Origin: Chrysochromulina parva | Lineage: Eukaryota > Haptophyta > Prymnesiales > Chrysochromulinaceae | Direction of reading: 5' to 3' | Assembly: GCA_002887195.1 (NCBI GenBank) | Contig: PJAB01000082.1 | Span: 1-45,557 of the forward strand | Length of the DNA: 45,557 nucleotides | Shown: piece by piece, positions 34,613-43,906 of the stretch | Numbering within the stretch: position 1 is the stretch's first letter | Layout of the letters: every line of letters begins with the position of its first letter | The notes under the pieces: model-generated | The model's database searches: none | The model's input: only the letters and a program-made list of their open reading frames with translations | What the model was told of the DNA's origin: nothing | Made by a program: the position numbers and the translations under genes

Positions 34613-36980
34613 ATGCGAGATGCCTTCGGACCGTCCGCAATGGACGCATCCCAGGGGGTACTCGCGGTCTTCGGCACTTTGGTGGACGCGCCGAGGCTCG
34701 GCGTGGTGCGAGGGCTCGACACGCCCGCGCTGATCGTCATCTCACGCACCAACGGCAAGATCGTCTCGGTGCAGCGCGACGCGGAGGCAGCCAGCGCTGC
34801 GGCCGCGCTCGAAGCTCGTGCGGCTGAGTCTCGGACCGTCGAGTTCGTGCGGCTGGGTCCGCGCGAGTTCCTGCTTCCCGGCTTCGTCGACTGCCACGTA
34901 CACGTGGCGCAGTGGGCCTACATGGGCACCGGCATCGACCGGCCGCTCATGGCCGACGACGGCTTCCTTGCCAAGTACGCGTTCCCGGCTGAGTCGTCGC
35001 TCAATAGTCGCACGGCGCCGTCGGTGTACCGCGCGGCGGTCGACGACATGCTACGGCACGGTACGACGACCGCGCTGGTGTTTGGCTCCGCCCGCCTCGA
35101 CGCCTCCGAGGCGTACGTGGCCGCCGCGCTCGAGCGCGGCGGCCCGCGCTCGCTCGTCGGCAAGGTGAACATGGACCGCTACTGCCCCGAGGGGTATGTC
35201 GAGGCGACGGCGCAGTCGCTCGCGGACACGGAGGCGTTCATTGTGGGCACCAAGGCGGCGAACGAGGCGCTCGGCCTGCCCGCGGGCTCGCCACCCCTCG
35301 TCGCGCCCGTCGTGACCCCTCGCTTCCTCCCAACATGCACGCCCGAGCTGCTGCACGGGCTCGGCGCTCTCGCGGAGAAGCACGACTGCTTCATCCAGGT
35401 GAGTGCCATGGAAAGCCATGGAGTGCCACTGAGTGCCACTGAGTCCCACTGAGTCCCACTGAGTGCCACTGAGTGCCACTGAGTGCCACCGCTTGCCACC
35501 GCTTGCCACCGCTTGCCAATGCTGCTCCAACCAGTCGCACCTCTCGGAGTCCTGCGATGAGCTCGCCTTCTCGTCTTCGCTCTTCCCGGAGTACCCGACC
35601 GATGCTGCCGCGTTCGCCGCGTATGGCCTCCTCCGCTCGCCCTCACTCATGGCACACTGCGTGCACCTGCAGCCCGGCGAGGCCGAGCTCATGCTACTCC
35701 ACGGCTGCGCGATGGCCCACTGCCCCACGTCCAACTTCTTCTTCGCCAAGGAGGCGCTGCCCGTGCGCCAGCTGCTCCAGCTGGGTGTCAAGGTCGGACT
35801 CGGCACCGACGTGGCTGGCGGCTACTCGCCGTCGATGCTCGTCGCCATGCGCCACGCCGTCCTCGCCTCCAAGACGCTCCAGTTTCGGCGCGCAAAGAAC
35901 TGCGTCTTCCAGTGCGGGCCGGGTGCAGACGACGGCGCGGCACCGCCAAAGCGCGCCAAGCGGCCCTCCAACTTCAGCATCGAGTACGACCCGACGGCGG
36001 ACGCGGACAAGCTGCGCGACCTACACAACCTCACCCACCTCGACGCACTCCACCTCGCCACCATGGCCGGCGCCGATGCGCTCGGCCTCGGCGCGCACAT
36101 CGGATCGTTCGACGTAGGCAAGAGCTTCGACGCCATCGTACTGGCCGCCACGCCACCGGCCATCCGCGCCTTCGAGGGCGGCGTCGCAGAGGATACGAAT
36201 GACTTGCTGCACAAGCTGCTGACGCTGGGTGACGACCGCCACGTCAAGGCCGTGTTCATCGGCGGCAAGAAGATCGTCTCAGCATCACCGCCGGCGCCCC
36301 CGAGCATTGCACTGGAGGAGGTCGAGAAGGTGATCAAGAAGCTCGTGCGGCCTGTAAAGGGCTTCCCCAACCCTGACTTTGTCTTCGGCGACATCACGCC
36401 GCTCCTTGCGGATGCCAGGGCCTTCGGCATGGTCATAGATGCCCTTGTGGCGCGCTACAGCCGCGTTGACGGGCTGACGGCGATCGCCTCACCGGAAGCG
36501 CGCGGCTTCTTCTTTGGACCGGCCGTGGCAAAGGCCCTTGGCGTGGGCTTCTTGCCGATTCGTAAGATGAACCAGCTGCCGGCCGAAACCCACCGGAGCG
36601 AGATGGTCAAGATGGACTACGGCGAACGCTGCATGGAACTGCATGCCGGGCTGCTGCCCTCGGGCGGCAAGGGCACGGTGGTCATTGTCGACGACATTCT
36701 CGCGACGGGTGGCTCCGCCATCGCGTGTGCCGGCATCTTGGAGCAACTCGGCATGACGGTGCACGAGGTGGCTGCAGTGTTCGACTACAGCGATGGTGCA
36801 TCTGTGCTAACGGGCCGCAGCGTGTTGAAGGACAAGGGCTACAGTGTCTTCGCGCTCGCTCGGTTCTGCGTCGAGGACAAGGGATCCGTGACCGAGACGA
36901 TGTCCTGGTGGCTCGAGCGCGGTCCCGATAGCGACATTCTCATCTCGCCTCACATGGGAAAGATGAACAAGCAGCACTGA
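34613..36980 (+). CDS. Guanine deaminase - adenine phosphoribosyltransferase fusion, two exons
   Basis: N-terminal guanine deaminase makes xanthine plus ammonia from guanine; C-terminal APRT makes AMP from adenine and PRPP. Exons 34613-35398 and 35535-36980 give 743 residues. The deaminase (about 1-500) has the metal site LPGFVDCHVHVAQW (His95, His97), RHGTTTALVFG, CFIQ|SHLSES (third His, across the intron), MAHCVHL and VGLGTDVAGGYSPSML (catalytic Asp). It carries an insertion with KRAKRPSN before FSIEYDPTADADKLRDL. The APRT part (about 520-735) has VKGFPNPDFVFGDITPLL, IASPEARGFFFGPAVA, LPIRKMNQLPAE and the PRPP loop VVIVDDILATGGSA (about 643-656). Both domains look intact. Head-to-head with a purine permease. 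Confidence 0.94.
35399..35534 (+). repeat. GDA-APRT intron made of 10-bp satellite
   Basis: GT donor CATCCAG|GTGAGTGCC and acceptor CCAACCAG|TCGCAC. The 136-bp interior is almost wholly tandem gagtgccact (about seven units, some gagtcccact) then cgcttgccac (three units). No duplication of exon sequence is seen here. Confidence 0.9.
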
Positions 36981-37799
36981 CGGGTGACGGCAGAGCCCGG
37001 CGGTGTTGGATGCGCAGAGCACTAAGAAGGGGACGGTGACATAGTAGTTAGTCGTGGTTGTAACGGCTTGGGCGGGTCGCGTCCCTAATACTAGGAAATA
37101 CCGTTATCCGTCCCGAATTCCGAATCAAAAACCCGAACGCACAACGTTCCGAGAACGAAAGGAGCGCGCGAACCTCCACGAGAACCTACGTGACGCGAAG
37201 CAACCGAACGCGAACCCCCGGCGGTCCGCCCCGCGCCCGGATGCGCGCGGGTCGCTCAGACGAGAGTCGGCGGCTCGGGCGCCACGAGTGCGTCCGTCAA
37301 ATCTCAAATGCGCAGTCTTCGCAGATCTGACTTCGTGACGCATCAGCTGGAAAAGGTTGCATGGGCCCGGCCATGGCGGAAGTCGCTCTAGTCGCAAGTC
37401 GGTACCGCCCCCCGCGTTCTTAATCTTATTAATGATAATTGATAATAATTGATACACGTCGTTAGTATCTCGTTACGATACTGACAAGTTACTCGTAATC
37501 CGGTCCGGTCTTTCGGCCCAGGCTGCCCCCGACTGAGCTCGGCTCTGCGCCCCCCCCGCAGTGTGTCGTGCCACGAGCGCTGCACCTGCCGCCGCGCGTG
37601 TCCGGCAATGACCGAACCTCGAGTCCTAAATCACCTTCGTCTCGAATCCTCAACGGGACTCGCGGTGCAGTGTCGCACGTCTACCAGCTGATCGAACCAG
37701 CTGACGTCTACCGTGTACTCTCCGGGCCACCGGGCCACACCCTTCACGTCAGAGCGTCTGAGATAGCCTCAGCAGGGACCTACTCGAGCCTCAGCAGTC
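36981..37799. other. Convergent intergenic region
   Basis: No gene supported. An AT-rich island at 37421-37455 (tcttattaatgataattgat, repeated ataatt) stands out in GC-rich DNA. Confidence 0.5.
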
Positions 37800-39752
37800 C
37801 TACTCGGGTGCATATTCAGTCAGCTCGGGCGATGGAGGCGATGCCAGCCAACAGCCTGGACTCTCGGCCACCGGACTCTCGGCCATCGCCTCCTTCTCGC
37901 CTCCGTCCTCGTCCTCTTCGGGCTCCGCGCCGCCCTCCTCCTCCTCGCCCTCCTCCTCCCCCTCCCCCTCCTCCTCCTCCCCCTCCTCGTCGGCTTGCAG
38001 CAGGTTGAACGGGTCGGCCAACTTTGGAAAGCCGAGCACCCCTCTCTTCCCGTCGTCGCCCTGTGCAGCCGAAGGCGAGGGCGTATCGCCAGGCCTCGGG
38101 CTGAAGAGAGGGGGGCTGAAGAGAGGGGGGGGGCTCGCCTGTGGATACGATTCCCCACAGGGCCGCGGGCTGAAGAGAGGGGGGGGCAGTGGCGCCGCCA
38201 ACGGCGAGGCCAACGCCGTGATCGAGGTCGTGCCAGAGGCCGGGCTGAGGGGAGGCGGAGGCGCGGGCATCTCGTCTGGTGAGCGAGCCGCGTGCCGCCG
38301 CTGCTTCGCGGACGAGCGCTGTGACGAGCGCTGCTTGGCTGACCAGTGCCTCTGCGCGCGCTGCGGATGGCCCTGTGGGGAATCGGCCGCCAGCACGGCG
38401 GCGAGGGCGGCACGGCGTTTCTTCTCGACGCGTTCTGCGGTTCGCGGCGAGGGTGGCGAGGCGTCGAACGCGGCCATGCGTGCGACGAAGGCCCTGTAGG
38501 AGAGCTCGGAGCCGTCCTCTTCGAGCCATCGACTGCTCGCGACGGCGCTCGCGGATTCGGCCGTGATGACCTCCCTAATTTGGATGACCTCCCAAGCGGA
38601 ATGGCGCTCAGGGGTGCCGTACGCTGTCCCAAACGTGTCTGCCACGTGGGCGTGCCGCTGTCCCTGGTAGGCCCTCTCGATGCGATCTGCCTCGACGAGA
38701 TCGGTCGGTCGCCCGGCCAGCAATGAATACCGAACGGGCGCGAGAGGCGGCGTCGCCCACCGCAGTGCCACCGGCGGCGGCAGCGGCTGCGCGGCGCTGA
38801 CGGCGCTCGGGGCGTCGTCCGAGGCCGACGACGCTGCCGACGACGCTGCCGGCGACGGTGTCTCCTGCGGCGGCGTCATACACGGCGGCAGCGGCGTGAC
38901 CATCACGGTGACCGCCCGTTTCGGCTTCAAGACGGTGTGCGGAGCGCGCTTAGCCGCGGCCGTCTGCCCCGTCGCAGCCTCCACCTGCGCCTCAAGCTCC
39001 CCCACGCGTCGCCGTAGCCTCGCACACTCACCGATGAGGGCATCGTTGTCTTCGAGCGCTGTGGCGAGGCTCGATCGCAAGCTCTGCACCACTGCGTCCG
39101 GCCAAACGGTCCACGGAGCGCGCAGCTGCGCGGGCATCGAGGCGCAGGCATGGCGGCTGCCACTGCTGCTCCGGAGCCGCGCCGCGCTGACCGCCGCAAG
39201 CAAAGGGTTGGGAGGCAGCACTCTTAACCGTGCCTGAGCCTCTCGGAGCGCCGCCTCCGCTGCCTCGAGAGCTTCCTCTCGTGCGGCGGCGGCGACGAAC
39301 CGCACGCGGATCGCCTCGAGCTGCTCGAGGAGAGCCTCATCCCTCGACTGCAGCTGCGCCTCGGACCTCGACAGCTCGGCCTCCGCCAGCTCGGCCTCCG
39401 CCAGCTCGGCCTCCGCCGCGAGCTCATCGATCACCGCCAGCGAGCGCGAGCTGCTCAGCAGCCGGCTGCTGTTCAGCGGCTCAGTCTCGTCGGTGGCAAA
39501 AGACCGTTGGCTCGGCGGGAGGGAGCGACTCGAGGGCAGCGGCTTGCCGCCACCCGCGCGCTTCGAGGCAGTTCCTGACGAGCGCTTCTTCTTCCTGACG
39601 TGCGAGAGCTGGCCGAGCGGAGGCTCATTCTCGTCGCTGACGGGTGGACGCTCCTTGGTGCTTGTGAGCGGATTCCCTCGTGCCGATTGGCTCTTGCTAG
39701 ATTGGCTCTTGCTGCCAGTGAGCGAGGCGAGCGCAGGACGCACGGCGGCCAT
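37800..39752 (-). CDS. Hypothetical coiled-coil protein with low-complexity tail
   Basis: Not recognised. ATG at 39752 (MAAVRPALASL), 650 residues, one exon. The N-terminal 90 residues are Ser/Lys/Arg-rich (RKKKRSSGTASKRAGGG). Residues about 105-190 are strongly helical with AEAELAEAELAEAELSRSEAQ, and 225-270 contain SLATALEDNDALIGECARLR with heptad-like spacing: coiled coils. The middle (about 355-460) is the least biased part, with TPERHSAWEVIQIREVITAE and RAFVARMAAFD. The C terminus has repeated PPLFSPR and a Glu run (about 590-615). Divergent from another coiled-coil gene. A scaffold role is plausible but unproven. Confidence 0.65.
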   Translation of the reverse strand: MAAVRPALASLTGSKSQSSKSQSARGNPLTSTKERPPVSDENEPPLGQLSHVRKKKRSSGTASKRAGGGKPLPSSRSLPPSQRSFATDETEPLNSSRLLSSSRSLAVIDELAAEAELAEAELAEAELSRSEAQLQSRDEALLEQLEAIRVRFVAAAAREEALEAAEAALREAQARLRVLPPNPLLAAVSAARLRSSSGSRHACASMPAQLRAPWTVWPDAVVQSLRSSLATALEDNDALIGECARLRRRVGELEAQVEAATGQTAAAKRAPHTVLKPKRAVTVMVTPLPPCMTPPQETPSPAASSAASSASDDAPSAVSAAQPLPPPVALRWATPPLAPVRYSLLAGRPTDLVEADRIERAYQGQRHAHVADTFGTAYGTPERHSAWEVIQIREVITAESASAVASSRWLEEDGSELSYRAFVARMAAFDASPPSPRTAERVEKKRRAALAAVLAADSPQGHPQRAQRHWSAKQRSSQRSSAKQRRHAARSPDEMPAPPPPLSPASGTTSITALASPLAAPLPPPLFSPRPCGESYPQASPPPLFSPPLFSPRPGDTPSPSAAQGDDGKRGVLGFPKLADPFNLLQADEEGEEEEGEGEEEGEEEEGGAEPEEDEDGGEKEAMAESPVAESPGCWLASPPSPELTEYAPE

Positions 39753-39967
39753 TTTCAAACCTCGACCGTCTGCGTGAACGGACTGTTAATATGAATACTT
39801 GGGCCGCCCTTGGAACTACAAATGGAGCGAGGCAAGCAGGATAAGGTGTTGAGGAGTGGTCTTCCAGATTTGGGACTTCGTGAGAAAAAAGGGTTCACAC
39901 GAACACGTGCGTCTCGCTTTTTCGAACGAACAAGATGGCCGTCTCCGAACGGGTCGGCAGAGCTTGA
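39753..39967. promoter_or_regulatory. Shared promoter of two coiled-coil genes
   Basis: 215 bp between divergent start codons, AT-richer than the flanks. No specific motif assigned. Confidence 0.4.
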
Positions 39968-42221
39968 ATGCAGAGCCATTTGAAGGCCTTCTCCATACAC
40001 TGTGATGCTTCTCCCTCCGATCGCAGGCCGCGCCGCGTGGCCATCCCGGTGACACCGACGGGAGAGCGTGGCCGCTCGCTCCAGGCCCACGCAGCGGAGA
40101 CGTGGTTGCGCCACGTGGGCGTCTCGCCGGTCGTCAAGGAGCGCGGCTCGTTGCCCAAGCCACGCCGGGCGCCACTGTCGGCGAGCTCGGCCAACGGCCG
40201 CCTAAGCAGCAGCCGACCGCCGACCACCGCGATCATCGGCAAGGCTCCGACCCTCGTCGTGCCCTCGCCCTCGAAGAACGGGGAGCTCGTCGTCCAGTCG
40301 CCGGCCGATGTCATCGAGGAAGCCATCAACGAGGCGGATGCGATCATCGAGGATGCGATCAACGAAGCTGAGACGGAGGTCTTCGAGCTCGAGCTCCAGC
40401 TGCGCAAGGAGCGCGGCGCGCGCGAGCAGGCCGAGGCCGCGCTCGAGGCGCGCCTCAGCATGTCGCCTCCGACGGCCGCCCCGCTCGCAGGCACGCCTCG
40501 GGCCGATGCCTTGCGGGCCATCGCCACGAGCGAGGCTGCCGCACAGACGCTGCCCGTTGCCTTGCCGGTCCTCGCGCGAGCGCTCCACCCAAGCGTGCTC
40601 GCGTCGCCTGTGGAAGTGCTCCTCGCTCGGCCGGTCGTGCCGCCGGCGACACACGAGGCGTGCTGCCAGACGGACGAAGCCGTTGACGAAGCCGTTGACG
40701 AAGCCGTTGCCACATCGCCGCCGGCCGCCCGTGCGCCTGTGGCTGCCGCCGCGCCCGCGCCCGATTCGGCGCATGAGCGTCGGCTCCGAATCGCCACGTC
40801 GATGGGGGCGACCTTGGGGCCGGCGGACAGCATGCAAGTGCTCACTACGGCGGACAGCCACGAGACCCAAGAGGCTTTCCGATTTGGAAAGGGCGGTCTC
40901 ACTCCCGATTTGGAAAGGGGGAAGGGCGGTCCCGATTGGGAAAGGGAGAAGGGCGATCTCACTCCCGACTCGGCGCACGAGCGTCGCCTGCGGATCGCGG
41001 CTTCCTTTTTTGGCAGTGGGAAGAAGATGTTCAGCACGCCGCCGGTGCCGCCGACGCCACCGCCGCCGACGCCACCGCCACCGCTCTCCCCTGGGCTGCA
41101 CCGCCACGGCGCGCACGACGCGAGCGGTGGAGCTGCCCATGCGGCCTGCATGCCGAAGGCCGATTGCATGCAAGGCCGACTGCATGCATCCATCTGCGAG
41201 GGAGCTGCCGACCACTTGGCCTCCATCGACGCCGACGCCCCCATCGCCGCCGAGGCCCCCATCACCGCCGAGGCCCCCATCACCGCCGCGTCACCGCCTT
41301 CACGGCTACCGGTCGTGCGCGTGCTGGGCGCATGCAATCGACCGCTTGCCCCCACCACCGGCCGCGCGCGCGTCGTCGTGGTACGCGGAGCGGCGCGGCC
41401 CTCCAAGATCCCCACACCGCGGCGCGCCGTGCCGAGCACGCGTGAGACAGCCTGCAGTCCCCACGTTCCCCACATCCACGTGCCGCCGCACACGCACAGC
41501 GCCGTAGCGAGCGCGAGCGCGACCGTGGGTGCTCGCCTTTGGGGCGATCTGAACTGCGAGATCGGATCCCCGCTGCTGCTCAGCCCGATGGGAGAGGGCG
41601 TTGAGCCGAGCTCGATCGAGCTCGGCTTTGCGGCTCTGCGTCGCGAGATCGCCGAGACGATGGCGGCCTTTCATCAGGTTTCGTCGGGTTCGTCGGGTTC
41701 GTCGCCAGTGGTCGACCACTCTTCGCCAAAGCGCGCCACTTCAGATGCCGCCACGGACGCCACCGCCCCCGCCTCCGCCTCATCGACGGCACCGGCTGGG
41801 GCTGGGGCTGGGGCTGGGCGGCTGGCTACCCTCGCTGCGGAGCGCGCGGCGGGCGAGCGCCGCTTGCGTGGCGTCGAGCTCGCGCGAGATCGAGATCGTG
41901 CAAGGTGCGAGCGCCTGATCGCCTCTCTGATCGCCTCTCTGATCACTTCTCTGAGTGCCGCTGATTGCCTCCATCATCAGGTACGAGCGCCGCATCAAGG
42001 AGCTTGAAGCGATGGTGGCGGCGCTCGAAGGGCACCACGTGGACGTTTCTTTGGGCACTCCCGCGCTCGCCACGACGCTTGCCTCTCCCTCCGAGCGAGA
42101 GAGCGTCGTGCTGGGCGACGTGAGCCCTGCACAACACACGACGGCCGCCGGCCCGAGGACGGTGCTGCCTTCGCGTCGGCTGGAGCTGCTGCCCTCGCCG
42201 GAGCCGCCTTCGCTAGACTGA
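39968..42221 (+). CDS. Hypothetical coiled-coil protein, two exons
   Basis: Not recognised. ATG at 39968 (MQSHLKAFSIHCD); exons 39968-41904 and 41981-42221 give 725 residues. Residues about 110-165 are helical and acidic (VIEEAINEADAIIEDAINEA; TEVFELELQLRKERGA), followed by Ala/Pro-rich linkers with SAHERRLRIA appearing twice, a Pro run (about 358-375) and a C-terminal helix restored by splicing: AERAAGERRLRGVELARDRD, RAR|YERRIKELEAMVAALEG. Composition and coiled coils resemble the divergent neighbour at 37800-39752. A role in the same structure is a guess. Confidence 0.65.
40761..41004 (+). repeat. 204-bp-period direct repeat inside the coiled-coil gene
   Basis: ccgattcggcgcatgagcgt... at 40761-40800 and ccgactcggcgcacgagcgt... 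at 40965-41004 are similar and encode SAHERRLRIA twice. The spacer contains three gatt(t)gggaaaggg-type units. The 204-bp spacing keeps the frame, so this is either an in-frame duplication or an unspliced intron-like insertion. Confidence 0.65.
41905..41980 (+). repeat. Intron with 13-bp exon duplication and 12-bp satellite
   Basis: aggtgcgagcgcc (from 41903) at the donor recurs as aggtacgagcgcc (from 41979) at the acceptor. The interior has two and a half units of ctgatcgcctct and ends CATCATCAG. Donor GT lies in the upstream duplicate; 76 bp. Confidence 0.85.
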
Positions 42222-43571
42222 ACTTTCGGAGGTCGAGATCCTGCTGAGATCAAGAAGGCACCTAGTCGACGGATACGTACGCTGACCGCTAGGCAAGATA
42301 AGTGATCATCGTCTTGCGGCGAGCAAGCAGCATGGCTAGCAGGTAGAGAGACCTTGGTGGTTGGCCCCGATGAGCGTCTCATTCGAGGACGTGGTGTGGA
42401 CTCTGGTGTTCCTGTTCTCGGTGAGACGTGGATGCTGGCTGCTGCGTGAGTGGTCCATCGCGCGCACGAGCGCGCGGGGCGCGGCTCGGCGGGTCCCGGT
42501 TAGTGAAAGGCGCCGCCGGCGCCGCGGTCTCGCTACAGATGTCTCGCCTCGACGTCCCTCCGGTCGGTCGTCGCCCGTGCCGTACCGAACCGGCCGTACT
42601 GTGCGCGGCGTAGCTCTACTGTCGTGTGCGGTCAGTGTTAGGTCCGTGGTCTGGCGTGAAGCGGCTGGCGTGGTGTTCGCGCGGGTCTCCGGTCCGGTCT
42701 CGTCCGTGGCCGGGGCGCGCGCGGCGTGTGGGGCCGTGGCGGCCCTCGGCGGTCCGCGCGCGGTCCGCCCCCGCCGCTCGCCCGCGGTGATTGGGAGGAC
42801 CTGTTGTGTTTTTCTTTTTTAATTCTTTTCGGTCTTGACTGTGGTCACGCGAATACGGTGAATAGCGCAATTTTCCCGCAGCAGCCGAATACCGTGTGGT
42901 GTCGGTGGCACGAAGAAGTGGAACCGACCGGTCCGTCCGAAGCAACTAAGCTCAATCTGACGACTGACGTAGTGACGTTACCGCCGCGGTGACGACATAC
43001 GCGATACGGTGGGTGAGGCGACAGTGCAGGGGCGGACTCAGCGATTGGTACATCACGAGAGCTGCGCCGGAAAACCGCCCAGGAGTCCGTCGCGCAGCCG
43101 TCGCGCGCGTCGAGCGGTACGGTATAGAAGCCCAGCCAGAGCCGGGACCACTGCACACTGCACGCTGCACGGCGGCGGCGCGGGACGTGGCGGTTTTCCG
43201 ACATGGGCTCTTGTTCTTGCTCTTGCGCTGGCACTTCAGGCAGTCCGGAGCTTCACGAGACGACTCGTACTCGTCTCTATGTGACTGCGCGTCTGCTGCG
43301 TTCCCAGCCGTCCTCGCACACGAGGCGAACGTACCTCTGCAAGAGGCTGCTGTGCGTTGGCGAACCGCCCATTCAGCAGTTCTTCGAGTGTGAGCCGCCC
43401 ATTAAGCAGTTCTTCGAGTGTGAATCTTGCTCGCTGCCCGGATGCTGCCGTGTGTTGCGAGCCTGAGCCTGACCGTCGGCCGCTGCGAGACCTCTGTGCC
43501 GGCATGCAGCAGCGGACGCCACCGCCAGTAGTAGGCGTGCCGTGCTCTGGTTGGTAGGAGGCAGCGGTCTC
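42222..43571. other. Intergenic, about 1.35 kb, convergent, 30-bp repeat
   Basis: No gene supported; the frames seen are Arg/Ala-biased or short. It holds a T-rich stretch (42806-42831) and two copies of a 30-bp unit starting ccgcccattcagcagttctt at 43365-43394 and 43395-43424. Confidence 0.5.
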
Positions 43572-43877
43572 TCAGCCCCAAGCGGGCGTCGTGCAGTAGT
43601 TCAGGACGAGAATACCTCCCACGTGGAAGCACTGAGCGACGTCGTGGATGAGCTCGTCGGGTGGAGGAGCGAATGCGCTGTTGCAGTACAAGAAGAGAGA
43701 GTCCTGGGGGGTGAGGCCGAGTTTTGAGCGGAGCAGCTGCGTGGCAACCTCGAACTTGGCATTCGCCGGCAGCTTAAACTTCTGCTGCGCGAGCACCGGA
43801 GCGCTTCCCGCATTCCGGAACTGCACGATCACCTTGCCGTCCTCGCGCACAGGGTCTACCTTCGAGGGCGACGCCAT
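43572..43877 (-). CDS. ATG12: Autophagy ubiquitin-like protein ATG12
   Basis: Ubiquitin-fold modifier that is joined through its C-terminal Gly to ATG5 by ATG7 and ATG10; the conjugate promotes ATG8 lipidation. ATG at 43877 (MASPSKVDPVRED), 101 residues, the right size for a minimal ATG12. KVIVQFRNAGSAPVLAQQKF, FEVATQLLRSKLGL, DSLFLYCNSAFAPPPDELI, DVAQCFHVGGILVLNYC and the exposed C-terminal TPAWG are all family hallmarks. One exon. The start lies only 29 bp after the stop of the SGNH gene read in the same direction, so promoter and UTR must overlap that gene. Confidence 0.95.
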   Translation of the reverse strand: MASPSKVDPVREDGKVIVQFRNAGSAPVLAQQKFKLPANAKFEVATQLLRSKLGLTPQDSLFLYCNSAFAPPPDELIHDVAQCFHVGGILVLNYCTTPAWG

Positions 43878-43906
43878 GCTGTTCACAGATGATTTTCGTT
43901 CACACT

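Noticed and set aside
42370..42822. Open frame of about 150 codons on + starting MSVSFEDVVW
   Set aside because: Arg/Ala/Val composition typical of random GC-rich frame, no domain, no neighbour support.
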